Of a stretch of DNA of 64,000 bases, positions 7,517 to 15,244 are shown piece by piece. The stretch covers positions 930,001 through 994,000 of the forward strand of contig NZ_JACVFC010000001.1 in the NCBI RefSeq assembly GCF_014529935.1. Direction: 5' to 3'. The stretch is from Chitinophaga qingshengii (GTDB lineage: Bacteria > Bacteroidota > Bacteroidia > Chitinophagales > Chitinophagaceae). How positions within the stretch are numbered: position 1 is the first letter of the stretch; each line of letters opens with the position of its first letter. The notes beneath the pieces were generated by a model that was given only the letters and a program-made list of their open reading frames with translations, did no database searches and had not been told where the DNA came from. Both the position numbers and the translations under genes were made by a program.

Positions 7517-10500
7517 TTAAAAACCCAGGTTCACCCCGATGAGGAATTGGCGTTGATTGGGGTAAGCCCCTTCATCCACGCCGAAGTCGGTGATGTTGGA
7601 ACCGCCGATTTCAGGATCTATACCGGAGTATTTGGTGATAGTAAACAGGTTAGCTGCCTGAACGTATACACGGAATTTTTGTATGTGCAAACGTGACAGG
7701 GAGCCGGCAGGCAGCGTATATCCCAGCATCATGTTTTTAGCGCGCAGGTAAGCGCCGTTTTCCACCATGTAGGAATTGGGAACGCTTTGTGTGCTCACAG
7801 AACCATCTACTTCCTGTATAGGTGCTTTAGCGTTCATATGATCAGGGCGCCAGGAGTCATACAGGGCTGTTTTGCTTTTGGCGCTTTCAAACGAAGCATA
7901 GAAATCGCGCCACCAGCGTACGTTGTTCCATATCTGGTTGCCATGTGTGCCGAACAGGAAAATGCTGAAGTCGAAGTTTTTGTATGACACGCCGATATTG
8001 ATGCCATAGGTGAAGTCCGGGTTGGGATTGCCGAGTACGGTACGGTCTTCCGGCGTAATGCGGCCGTCACCGTTCACATCTTTATAGCGGAAGCGCCCTA
8101 CTCCTGCTCCCTCCTGGTAAAAAGCGTCCGGGTCGTTGGTCGCTTTTTTCACTTTGTCGTTGGCATCGGTCAGTTCCTGGGCACTGTTCCAGAAACCTTC
8201 GATCTGGTAACCGAAGAAAGAAGATACCGGTTGACCGACCATGTTACGGATGATGTTATTGCCTTCAAAGCGGCGGGCATCATCGGCATCGAAGTAATCT
8301 ACCCCGTCGGCGATCTTCATGATTTCATTTTTATAGGTCGTGAAGGTACCGTTGATATTCAGCTTCAGTTTTTTGCCGAGGTCCTTATGCCAACCGATGG
8401 AGAAATCGAAGCCATGGTTTTTCATTTGCGCGATGTTCACAAACGGCTGGGCGGCCGTACCGGCGAGGCCTGGCAGTTCCGGGTTATAGAGCAGGTCTTT
8501 GATATCCTTGCGGTAATAATCGACAGAGAAGTCCAGTTCACCTTTGAACAGGGACGCATCGATACCGATGTTGGCGTTCACATCGCTTTCCCATTTAGCG
8601 TCTGGGTTACCGATCTGCATACCTGAGAAACCGGCCATGAGGCTGTTATTGGTACCGGCCAGGTCGTAATAGGTAGCGCTGCGTTTGCCACCATAGAGGA
8701 AGTACCCGTTGTTGACGCTGAGGTTTAACTGGTTGCCCATGATACCCCAGCCACCGCGTACTTTCAGGTCGCTGATCCAGGTGAGCGGTTTCATAAAGGC
8801 TTCCTCTGAAACGCGCCAGCCCGCAGTGACAGCGGGGAACCAGCCGAAGCGGTTATTGATGAATTTGGAAGATCCATCTCGGCGGATGGTAGCGCTGACC
8901 AGGTATTTATCGCGGAAGGCGTAGTCTACGCGGCCCAGCAGAGAGTACAGGCCTTCCTGTTCGCGGTTGCTGTAGTTTGTTTGCGTACCCGTACCGGTGC
9001 TGAGGTCCGGGAAGTTGGGATCGAATGTAAAATAATCTTTCGTAGTACCGCCGACAGAGCGTTTGCGGCTATCGAATGCTTCCGTGCCTGCCACAATTTT
9101 CAGGTCATGGATTTTATTGAAGTTTTGGTGATAGGTCAGCGTGTTGGTCCAGGTCCAGCTGTGACCGTTGTTGGAACCTTCCGTGTAAGAATTGGAAGTA
9201 TTGTTTTCCTTGTTTTCATACTGGGGGTAAGTGAAGGAGTGGGACCACCCGGAATAGATCTCACCACCGAAGCTGGTGCGGAAGGTGAGGTATTTCAGGA
9301 AGTCCACTTCTCCGTAGATGTTACCAAACAAACGGGTGTTAAGGCCTTTGTTGTTTCTTGTGCGCACCTGCATTGCCACCGGGTTGTTGGCATCTCCGAG
9401 GGCGTCGCCCCAGGAGCCAGCAAAATTGCCTTTGATATCATACACCGGTATGATGCTTTGTTCGCGCATGGCGTGGCCGATGGCCGCGTCGGAGGTGTTA
9501 ATTTCCACAGCTGGGTTTTCCGTCATCGAAAAAGCGAGATTTTCCCCCACTCTGATATGATCTGTGATGTTGTACTGGGTATTGGAACGGATGGTATATC
9601 TTTTCAGATAGGTGTTCAGCAAAGTACCCTGTTGATTAAAATAATTGAGGGAAAAGAGATAGTTACCACGATCACCCCCACCGCTCACCGCCACGTTGTG
9701 GCTGGTGATGGGAGCTGGCCGGAAGATTTCGCGGAACCAGTTGGTACCCGTTTTGTTGGCGCGGGTGATGCGGTAAAAATTGTTATAGTCGTTCTGATCA
9801 GTAAAGTTGGGGTTAACATAATACTTTGAAGGGTCTACCGCCGGATCGCCTTCTTTAGCGCCGTCCGGTGTGATATAGTCCGGGATGACCGGTGCAGTGC
9901 CGTTACCATACTGGGGCGTATGCGGATTCAGGCCGGAGTTGGTATAGGCCATCCAGCGCAGCTGTGCCTGTTCAGCAGGATCGAGGGTATTCCAGACGTT
10001 CCCGGTTTTCGGGTATTGGCGGCCGTAGTATCCGTCGTAATGCACCGATACTTTACCGGAGCCTCTGCGGGTGGTGATTACGATCACGCCGTTGGAAGCG
10101 CGGGCGCCGTAGATAGAAGCAGCGCCGGCATCTTTCAGTACCTGAAGGCTGGCCACATCGTTGGGGTTGAGGTCAGCGATATCGGTGGTGGGTACCCCAT
10201 CCACCACGTACAGGGGTGAGTTGGAGCCGAAGGTATTCACGCCGCGGATTCTTATTTGCGGCGCTTCCCCAGGCTGTCCCGAACCGATGACCGTAACGCC
10301 GGAGGCTTGTCCCTGCAGCTGTTCAGTCACCTGTGCCGTCGGTTGACGGTTCAGCTGTTCGATGTTCACCACCGCGACCGCTCCGGTGAGGTCTTTTTTC
10401 TTCTGGGTGGTATAGCCGGTCACCACGATTTCATTCAGTGCGCTGGCCCCTTCTTTCAGGATGAAGTTCACCAGCTGTCTATCGCCGACGGCTATACGCT

Positions 10501-11062
10501 GTGTTTCAAAACCGATGAAAGTCACCTCCAGCTGGTCATCGCTTTTACCCGGAACAGAGATGGTGTACACTCCGTCAGCGTTGGTAACGGTGCCGATACT
10601 GGTACCGGGGATGCGGACGGTTACTCCCGCGATAGGATTACCTTTTTCATCTTTTACCGTTCCTTTCACCGGCCGGTGTTGCAGAAGAGTTGAAGACGTT
10701 GCCGGCGTGGGGACCGGTGTTTTCTCCGTGATCATGTAAAAGTGATCCCTGAGTTTTTCGAAATGCAGGTTAAATGGCGCCAATGCTTTTTGGAGCGCTT
10801 CTTCCGCTGTCTGGCAGCTGGTGACGGTTACCTGTACCCGTTTGCTTTTCACCAGGTTGCTTTTGTAGGCAATAGAAACGTTGAAGCGTTCTTCTATCAG
10901 GTGCAGTACATCTTTCAGGGAAGACTCGTCAGGCTGGTCGCTCGTTTTTTTAAGAGCGGCCGTGGAGTGGTTGCCGGCAGCCAGTGCCTGGCCCGCAACC
11001 GATTGAAACAGGAAATACAGGGCTAAAGAGGGCAATAACGCCACACGTAAACCTCTTTTCAT
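7517..11062 (-). CDS. SusC/RagA TonB-dependent receptor with STN domain
   Basis: This 1181-aa outer-membrane receptor imports a SusD-delivered ligand using TonB energy. In order it shows a signal region (residues 1-30), an STN domain (about 48-112, LKDVLHLIEERFNVSIAYK), a carboxypeptidase-like regulatory beta-sandwich (about 130-212, GTVKDEKGNPIAGVTVRIPG), a plug beginning NEIVVTGYTTQKKKDLTGAV with DGVPTTDIADLNPNDVASL and GASIYGARASNGVIVITTRRG, and a 22-strand barrel ending FLIGVNLGF. The STN domain links it to the FecR/sigma pair just upstream. Length and motif order are complete. Confidence 0.96.
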   Translation of the reverse strand: MKRGLRVALLPSLALYFLFQSVAGQALAAGNHSTAALKKTSDQPDESSLKDVLHLIEERFNVSIAYKSNLVKSKRVQVTVTSCQTAEEALQKALAPFNLHFEKLRDHFYMITEKTPVPTPATSSTLLQHRPVKGTVKDEKGNPIAGVTVRIPGTSIGTVTNADGVYTISVPGKSDDQLEVTFIGFETQRIAVGDRQLVNFILKEGASALNEIVVTGYTTQKKKDLTGAVAVVNIEQLNRQPTAQVTEQLQGQASGVTVIGSGQPGEAPQIRIRGVNTFGSNSPLYVVDGVPTTDIADLNPNDVASLQVLKDAGAASIYGARASNGVIVITTRRGSGKVSVHYDGYYGRQYPKTGNVWNTLDPAEQAQLRWMAYTNSGLNPHTPQYGNGTAPVIPDYITPDGAKEGDPAVDPSKYYVNPNFTDQNDYNNFYRITRANKTGTNWFREIFRPAPITSHNVAVSGGGDRGNYLFSLNYFNQQGTLLNTYLKRYTIRSNTQYNITDHIRVGENLAFSMTENPAVEINTSDAAIGHAMREQSIIPVYDIKGNFAGSWGDALGDANNPVAMQVRTRNNKGLNTRLFGNIYGEVDFLKYLTFRTSFGGEIYSGWSHSFTYPQYENKENNTSNSYTEGSNNGHSWTWTNTLTYHQNFNKIHDLKIVAGTEAFDSRKRSVGGTTKDYFTFDPNFPDLSTGTGTQTNYSNREQEGLYSLLGRVDYAFRDKYLVSATIRRDGSSKFINNRFGWFPAVTAGWRVSEEAFMKPLTWISDLKVRGGWGIMGNQLNLSVNNGYFLYGGKRSATYYDLAGTNNSLMAGFSGMQIGNPDAKWESDVNANIGIDASLFKGELDFSVDYYRKDIKDLLYNPELPGLAGTAAQPFVNIAQMKNHGFDFSIGWHKDLGKKLKLNINGTFTTYKNEIMKIADGVDYFDADDARRFEGNNIIRNMVGQPVSSFFGYQIEGFWNSAQELTDANDKVKKATNDPDAFYQEGAGVGRFRYKDVNGDGRITPEDRTVLGNPNPDFTYGINIGVSYKNFDFSIFLFGTHGNQIWNNVRWWRDFYASFESAKSKTALYDSWRPDHMNAKAPIQEVDGSVSTQSVPNSYMVENGAYLRAKNMMLGYTLPAGSLSRLHIQKFRVYVQAANLFTITKYSGIDPEIGGSNITDFGVDEGAYPNQRQFLIGVNLGF

Positions 11063-11105
11063 GTGAACGGGTTTTGACGATTAATAATTAGACTTTGGTT
11101 TTCGG

Positions 11106-11128
11106 GTAAAAGGTGGCCTGCCTTTTAC
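11106..11128 (-). promoter_or_regulatory. Hairpin between fecR and susC
   Basis: GTAAAAGG (11106-11113) pairs with CCTTTTAC (11121-11128) around a seven-base loop in the 73-base gap between FecR and SusC. There is no T-run. It may be an attenuator or an mRNA stability element separating the regulator from the receptor message. A similar hairpin occurs at the same place in the second locus (44961-44989). Confidence 0.45.
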
Positions 11129-11135
11129 GCGGGTT

Positions 11136-12152
11136 TTATTTCTTTTGAATCCAGACTTCGTCGCCTTTTTGGTTGAATTTCATTCGGAAAACCTTTTCCA
11201 GCTGTACCAGCATGGTATCGGCATTATAGACAATAGGCATAGAGCCTGATACTTTATATTTCAGCAGTTGGGTATCCTGTACGATGATGGTTTTGCCGAA
11301 TACCCGTTCCATAAAGGCAGCAGCATCTGCCAGGGAATAATCCTCCATCGTGAGGCGGCCTGTATGCCAGGACACGTACTGGTCGGCGTTAACGCTGCTT
11401 TTCGTAAAATCGCCGTCCTGTTTGCTGTACCGCACCATTTCTCCGGGTTGCAGGGCGAGGGAGGTGTTATGGCCTTCGATATGCAATAATATCTTTCCCT
11501 GCTGCAGTACCACCACTACTTCTTTGCCGGCGCTGTTGACATTAAACTGAGTGCCCAGCACTTCCACATTGACGTTGTCATAGGTATGAACGATAAATTT
11601 TTGATTGGAGCGGGTATGTTTTACATGGAAGAAGGCTTCCCCATCGAGCCATACCTCTCTTGGCTTGCCGTCGGTTCCCGCGTATAACAGGCGGGAATTG
11701 GCGTTGAGTGTTACTTCCGAGCTATCGGGCAGCAACAATGTCTTCACTTCTCCCAGGCGGGTATGCGCGCTGAGGATAGCCGGTGTATGTTCCGTTTGCC
11801 ACCACCACCAGCCGCCGGCGATGAGCATGCCGAATAGTACCGCTGCCGCATATTTCCAGAGCTGCCACCAGTTTGACCGTGTTTTAGGAGCCGATGGCGC
11901 TTCGTCTTCCAGGCCGCCGCAGATCGCATCCCACAGCGCTTCCTTCTGCCCTGCAGAGAGCTGATACGGAGTAAAGCGTATGTTTTGCACCAGTTGCCGG
12001 GCTTCGCGGATATCAGCTTCCTTTTCCGGGTGCTGTTGCAGCCATCGTTCCCAGAACACATTCCGGGTGGCCGGTTGCAGTACCCATTGCTGGAAATCTT
12101 CGTCCAACGCAAAGTCGCGGGCGGTGTATGATAAATAATCTTTACGGGCCAA
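11136..12152 (-). CDS. FecR-family anti-sigma factor
   Basis: This 338-aa single-pass inner-membrane regulator would bind the cognate ECF sigma factor with its N-terminal cytoplasmic part (about residues 1-95) and sense the STN domain of SusC in the periplasm. The membrane helix is near residues 98-118 (WKYAAAVLFGMLIAGGWWWW). The FecR beta domain spans about 125-225 (LPDSSEVTLNANSRLLY, DGEAFFHVKH, VLGTQFNVNS). The C-terminal DUF4974 domain spans about 260-338. It lies between the sigma gene (68-base gap) and susC. Confidence 0.95.
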   Translation of the reverse strand: MARKDYLSYTARDFALDEDFQQWVLQPATRNVFWERWLQQHPEKEADIREARQLVQNIRFTPYQLSAGQKEALWDAICGGLEDEAPSAPKTRSNWWQLWKYAAAVLFGMLIAGGWWWWQTEHTPAILSAHTRLGEVKTLLLPDSSEVTLNANSRLLYAGTDGKPREVWLDGEAFFHVKHTRSNQKFIVHTYDNVNVEVLGTQFNVNSAGKEVVVVLQQGKILLHIEGHNTSLALQPGEMVRYSKQDGDFTKSSVNADQYVSWHTGRLTMEDYSLADAAAFMERVFGKTIIVQDTQLLKYKVSGSMPIVYNADTMLVQLEKVFRMKFNQKGDEVWIQKK

Positions 12153-12220
12153 GTGGCAGTCTTTTTACTAAAGAGCAGGAAGTGGGTCTTTTCTCATCAG
12201 TTTTTTCAAAAAAAATGTGT

Positions 12221-12832
12221 TCATCTCCCTAAAAACAATAGCAGCAAGGGGAAAGGGAGATTTTTCTTCAGGATAGCGATGGCTTTAGAGATGGTATTAT
12301 ATACAGAATCCACCTGCATGGACATGATGCCCGCCACTTCGTTGTAGCTGAGGTTCTGATAAAAGCGAAGATAGATGGCCTCCCGCTGGCGGCGGGTGAG
12401 GTTAGCGAGAGCGGCCTGCAGTAGTTTTTTTTGTTCAGCGGCCGTTTCTTCCAAGATCAGCTGGTTTTCCTTGGGTGTGGTGAATTCAAACTCAAAGCCA
12501 TCCCAGGAATCGCGGTGTTGCCAGCGGCGGTCCCGTTGCAGGGAGCGCAGCAGGCGACGGCGCAGGCTACTGATAAGGTAATAACGGATGTGCTGCACCT
12601 GGGGGCTGAGATGCTCCCGGGTGAGCCAGAGGTCCTGAAACAGGTCCTGGATATTATCGTTGACCCTTTCATGATCGCGGCAGAAATGCATGCCATAATG
12701 ATACAGGTGATCGATATGGGCTTCATATATTTCAGCGAAGGCGTGGCGATCTCCCTCCAGCAGGCGTCCCCAAAGTGAGGAATGGGAAGGCACCACTTTC
12801 AGGTCCGCGCGTACTGCTTTCCCTGTATTCAT
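12221..12832 (-). CDS. ECF sigma factor of the SusCD locus
   Basis: This 203-aa ECF sigma factor has region 2 at about residues 27-95 (FAEIYEAHIDHLYHYG, NIQDLFQDLWLTREHL) and region 4 at about 140-195 (LTRRQREAIYLRFYQNLSYNEVAGIM, a helix-turn-helix). It belongs to the group expanded in Bacteroidota next to FecR and SusC. Predicted action: released by FecR when SusC binds ligand, it transcribes the locus. It is the first gene of the minus-strand unit. Confidence 0.94.
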   Translation of the reverse strand: MNTGKAVRADLKVVPSHSSLWGRLLEGDRHAFAEIYEAHIDHLYHYGMHFCRDHERVNDNIQDLFQDLWLTREHLSPQVQHIRYYLISSLRRRLLRSLQRDRRWQHRDSWDGFEFEFTTPKENQLILEETAAEQKKLLQAALANLTRRQREAIYLRFYQNLSYNEVAGIMSMQVDSVYNTISKAIAILKKNLPFPLLLLFLGR

Positions 12833-12930
12833 ACAATTTTGGTTGAGTTAACTAAAGCTGTGCAATTATTCTGACAAATGCAAATATTTTTTGGTACGGG
12901 ATATGTAACGCGTTCATTTAAAAAGTATCC

Positions 12931-13098
12931 ATGAAAAAGTTCACCTATCTTTTGTTTGCCATGATGGCAGTATTGATGAGCAGCTGCGAAGTGATTGGCG
13001 GTATTTTTAAAGCCGGCGTGTGGACCGGTATTATTATCGTAGCTATTGTAGTGGGACTCATTATCTTCCTGATATCAAGGGGTTCCAGGAAAGACTAA
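12931..13098 (+). CDS. Small lipoprotein with one transmembrane helix (55 aa)
   Basis: The ATG at 12931 opens a 55-codon frame that would be missed by a 60-aa cut-off. It starts MKKFTYLLFAMMAVLMSSC, a lipoprotein signal with lipobox MSSC (Cys19). A short GGIFKAG linker follows, then a strongly hydrophobic helix of about 20 residues (TGIIIVAIVVGLIIFLIS) and a basic tail RGSRKD. The acylated Cys plus a second helix would make a small inner-membrane hairpin. It sits two bases before the DedA gene, so the two are probably translated together. Function unknown. Similar tiny proteins are, from memory, common in Bacteroidota; that was not checked. Confidence 0.8.
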   Translation: MKKFTYLLFAMMAVLMSSCEVIGGIFKAGVWTGIIIVAIVVGLIIFLISRGSRKD

Positions 13099-13100
13099 AA

Positions 13101-13706
13101 ATGGAATACACCAATATTGCGGTTTACATTGAACACCTCTCCTATCTGGGCGTTTTCCTCTGGTTTGCCATTATAGAGCAGTTCACGCCCATACCGGAAG
13201 AGATTTCACTGATGAGTACGGGGTATATCGCAATACACACCGGCCTTAACCCTTTTCTTTGCGGTGCGGCAGCGCTTGCAGGGCTATTGACGCTGGATAA
13301 TGCGCTGTTTTATCTGTCGATGAAGGGTAGTCATTTTACACAGAAACTATTCGACAAGCTCAATACCCAACTGGTAGACCGGGTACAGGAACAGCTGAAG
13401 AAACATGCCGTCAGAACGTTATTGATCACCGCCATGATACCTCAGTTGCGTTTTTTCAGTCCGGTGATAGCCGCGTTGTCGCATATCCGCTGGAAGCTGT
13501 TTTTCCTCGTGAATGGCGCCGCCACCCTGTTTTATACGGTCGTATATATGTTACTGGGTATCTTCTTTCATCAACAGCTGACAAGGCTTTTGAAGAAGTT
13601 ACATCTCACACAGCATATTATTTTTATAGTGTTGATGTTGATTATCGCGGTTTACCTTATCCGGAAAGCAGGCAAGTTGCTGTTAAAAGCATCCAAAGCT
13701 AAATAG
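13101..13706 (+). CDS. DedA-family (VTT/SNARE-associated domain) membrane protein
   Basis: This 201-aa polytopic membrane protein shows the DedA pattern: the amphipathic entry helix EQFTPIPEEISLMSTGYIA, a second re-entrant segment around RFFSPVIAALSHIRWKLFFLVNGAAT, and a C-terminal membrane helix (IIFIVLMLIIAVYLI). DedA proteins act in membrane homeostasis, some as undecaprenyl-phosphate or phospholipid flippases. The ATG at 13101 is chosen because it lies two bases after the small lipoprotein stop; the frame extends upstream to 13020 only by overlapping that gene. Confidence 0.88.
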   Translation: MEYTNIAVYIEHLSYLGVFLWFAIIEQFTPIPEEISLMSTGYIAIHTGLNPFLCGAAALAGLLTLDNALFYLSMKGSHFTQKLFDKLNTQLVDRVQEQLKKHAVRTLLITAMIPQLRFFSPVIAALSHIRWKLFFLVNGAATLFYTVVYMLLGIFFHQQLTRLLKKLHLTQHIIFIVLMLIIAVYLIRKAGKLLLKASKAK

Positions 13707-13845
13707 CTATTTATCAGCTTAAATATGAATTATATTTATATTAATATTCGTTATTCGTACATTGTTTTGTAAAGACAACCAACCAGTTAACCAGAGATTT
13801 TTCAAAAAAAGTGAACGCAATATTTTTTTAAATCAAATAATTACC

Positions 13846-13853
13846 TACTTTTG
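13846..13853 (+). promoter_or_regulatory. -7 box TACTTTTG of the tRNA-Pro gene
   Basis: TACTTTTG matches TANNTTTG exactly and lies 37 bases before the tRNA, after an AT-rich tract. It would give a short 5' leader of about 30 bases. Confidence 0.65.
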
Positions 13854-13890
13854 CATCCCCGTCAAACGGGAAACACACCGGAAAAAGTTT

Positions 13891-13964
13891 CGGGACGTAG
13901 CGCAGCCCGGTAGCGCACTTGCATGGGGTGCAAGGGGTCGCTAGTTCGAATCTAGTCGTCCCGA
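13891..13964 (+). tRNA. tRNA-Pro (GGG)
   Basis: This 74-base cloverleaf has a perfect 7-bp acceptor stem (CGGGACG with CGTCCCG), a C1-G72 pair as usual for bacterial tRNA-Pro, and discriminator A at 13964. The D-arm is GCGCAGCCCGGTAGCGC. The anticodon stem CTTGC/GCAAG closes the loop ATGGGGT, giving anticodon GGG, and the T-arm is CTAGTTCGAATCTAG. CCA is not encoded. A terminator follows at once. Its 3' 24 bases plus five more are repeated exactly at 14736-14764. Confidence 0.95.
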
Positions 13965-13969
13965 CGAAA
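13941..13969 (+). repeat. 29-bp direct repeat, copy 1 (tRNA-Pro 3' end)
   Basis: The T-arm, acceptor 3' strand and five following bases (CTAGTTCGAATC... ending GACGAAA) recur without change at 14736-14764. Position at a tRNA 3' end is typical of an integrase attachment site, so this copy would be attL. Confidence 0.8.
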
Positions 13970-13972
13970 CAG

Positions 13973-14002
13973 AAAAAGCCTGAGAAAATTTCTCAGGCTT
14001 TT
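13973..14002 (+). terminator. Terminator after tRNA-Pro
   Basis: AAAAGCCTGAGAAA pairs with TTTCTCAGGCTTTT and ends in T-rich sequence. It starts about nine bases after the tRNA. Confidence 0.85.
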
Positions 14003-14030
14003 TATTATTTATCCTTAATCCACTGTAGCT

Positions 14031-14711
14031 ATGAAAATATTCAAGTATCCCACCATTCCGGCATTAATAGCAGTTGGCACCTTGTTGGTTTTCTCCTGCA
14101 AAAAAGATGGTACCCAAGGCCCGGAAGGTCCTATCGGCTTAAAAAGTCTGCTAGATGTACAGACTGTTCCTCCAAGCGAAAAATGTGAAAACGGCGGTTT
14201 GGTTGTGAAGAGTGGTATTGATAAAAATGGCAATAACATTCTAGATGCCGGCGAGGTTGAGAATACTCACTATGTATGTAATGGAAGTAATGCTATTTCG
14301 GACAAACAAGTCATACTAAAATTGGGCGGAGTGTCTGCCAGTTATGTTACCTATCCCGTACCTATTGCTGTAACACAGACTGCAATAGCGCTTCCCAGGT
14401 TTAACATAAAAAACTATCCTGGCGTAGATTCTATTATCATGTTCGCTGCTCCGTGGGGAGGAAGAAATAGCGGAGGTGATGTTAATAGTAAAACTAAAGT
14501 AGAACTGTACAACTTCACTGATAATGCTCCTATCAACAACAGTGCTGTAATTTCCTCTGCAAGCGCTGCGACAGCTAAATTTTCTTCCTCTGATAATATC
14601 TATTCCGTGTTTCCTAAAAGTGAATTTGATCTCGGCATTAAGGTTTCGGGAATGATTCCCGGCGATTTTGCTTTTTCAGGTGATGTGATAATGATTTTAT
14701 ACAGAAAATAA
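14031..14711 (+). CDS. Lipoprotein with collagen-like stub and DUF7151-like Cys motif
   Basis: This 226-aa protein begins with a lipoprotein signal (GTLLVFSC, Cys24), then a short Gly-x-y stretch GTQGPEGPIG. Next comes the segment CENGGLVVKSGIDKNGNNIL followed by DAGEVENTHYVCNG, which has the paired-Cys, Asp-rich pattern I associate with DUF7151 domains in collagen-like surface proteins. The rest (about residues 95-226) looks like a beta-rich secreted domain I do not recognise. The gene is visibly richer in A+T than its neighbours. It is the only protein gene between tRNA-Pro and the tRNA 3' remnant, so it is the likely cargo of an integrated cassette. Function unknown; surface adhesion is possible. 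Confidence 0.8.
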   Translation: MKIFKYPTIPALIAVGTLLVFSCKKDGTQGPEGPIGLKSLLDVQTVPPSEKCENGGLVVKSGIDKNGNNILDAGEVENTHYVCNGSNAISDKQVILKLGGVSASYVTYPVPIAVTQTAIALPRFNIKNYPGVDSIIMFAAPWGGRNSGGDVNSKTKVELYNFTDNAPINNSAVISSASAATAKFSSSDNIYSVFPKSEFDLGIKVSGMIPGDFAFSGDVIMILYRK

Positions 14712-14714
14712 TCT

Positions 14715-14759
14715 CTTGCATTGGGCACAAGGATACTAGTTCGAATCTAGTCGTCCCGA
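14715..14759 (+). pseudogene. 3' half of a tRNA-Pro (remnant, UGG-like anticodon)
   Basis: The segment holds an anticodon arm CTTGC-ATTGGGC-ACAAG (loop would read UGG; the last stem pair is C-A), a shortened variable region and a T-arm/acceptor 3' strand identical to the tRNA-Pro at 13891. The acceptor 5' strand and D-arm are absent; upstream is the end of the lipoprotein gene. It therefore cannot make a tRNA. It looks like the far attachment site of an element inserted at tRNA-Pro. Confidence 0.75.
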
Positions 14760-14764
14760 CGAAA
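14736..14764 (+). repeat. 29-bp direct repeat, copy 2 (attR-like)
   Basis: Exact copy of 13941-13969, ending GACGAAA. The two copies are 795 bp apart and enclose a single gene. No integrase lies between them. Confidence 0.8.
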
Positions 14765-14794
14765 AAAAGGATAGTTTTCAACTATCCTTTTTTT
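14762..14794 (+). terminator. Terminator after the tRNA remnant
   Basis: AAAAAAAGGATAGTT and AACTATCCTTTTTTT form a 15-bp stem with a three-base loop and end in T. It follows the tRNA remnant by two bases, as expected if this was the original terminator of the tRNA-Pro gene before insertion. Confidence 0.85.
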
Positions 14795-14873
14795 ATTTTT
14801 ATCTATTATCCTCTCCTAAATATCTGTTATGAAAAAGATATTTGATGCCTTGTAACACCAATTGTGTTTACAA

Positions 14874-15182
14874 GTGAAAAAACAAACGCTTCTAAAAGAA
14901 ACTGACCATCGCCGGACCTATAATCTTATCAGAAAGAATATCTACGCTATTTGTCCATATTGCAAATGGCACGCTAATTTCTATAGGGGCTGCTGCGAAA
15001 AGCCGTTCCCCTACTTTCTATATGAAGATGACGGGACAGATAAACCAGAGAAGTCAAAATTCACCAATCATCCAAATTGGAAAGCAGTCTTTAAAAACAA
15101 GAGACAATGGATGAAAAAAAGATTCCTGGTTGAAAGAACCCTTGTGTCTGACGGCAGTTTATTAATTCGATTCGGTTGGTAA
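14874..15182 (+). CDS. Small Cys-containing protein, unknown function
   Basis: This protein of about 102 aa starts at GTG 14874 (KKQTLLKETDHRRTYNLI); a TTG at 14862 is an alternative. It has a CPYC motif at about residue 32 and a CC pair twelve residues later (CPYCKWHANFYRGCC), which could bind zinc. The rest is basic and aromatic (NWKAVFKNKRQWMKKRF). It is AT-rich and directly follows the tRNA-Pro cassette; a good terminator follows it. I do not recognise the family. Confidence 0.6.
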   Translation: MKKQTLLKETDHRRTYNLIRKNIYAICPYCKWHANFYRGCCEKPFPYFLYEDDGTDKPEKSKFTNHPNWKAVFKNKRQWMKKRFLVERTLVSDGSLLIRFGW

Positions 15183-15193
15183 ATTTTCTGCGG

Positions 15194-15225
15194 CCTTACA
15201 ACATGAAGTTGTAAGGCTTTTTTAT
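15194..15225 (+). terminator. Terminator GCCTTACAAC hairpin
   Basis: GCCTTACAAC (15194-15203) pairs perfectly with 15209-15218 around a five-base loop and is followed by T-rich sequence. It ends the small Cys-protein gene. Confidence 0.85.
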
Positions 15226-15244
15226 TACCATCTATTTTCCTTTC

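Noticed and set aside
8981..9829. 282-codon open frame on the plus strand inside the SusC gene
   Set aside because: It is the reverse-strand shadow of a clear TonB-dependent receptor. It has no domain pattern, and the receptor motifs on the other strand are complete.
13020..13100. Longer DedA start at 13020
   Set aside because: It would overlap the small lipoprotein gene by 79 bases in another frame; ATG 13101 follows that gene's stop and matches the family start.
14715..14759. A second working tRNA-Pro (UGG)
   Set aside because: The acceptor 5' strand and D-arm are absent and the anticodon stem has a mismatch, so no cloverleaf can form.
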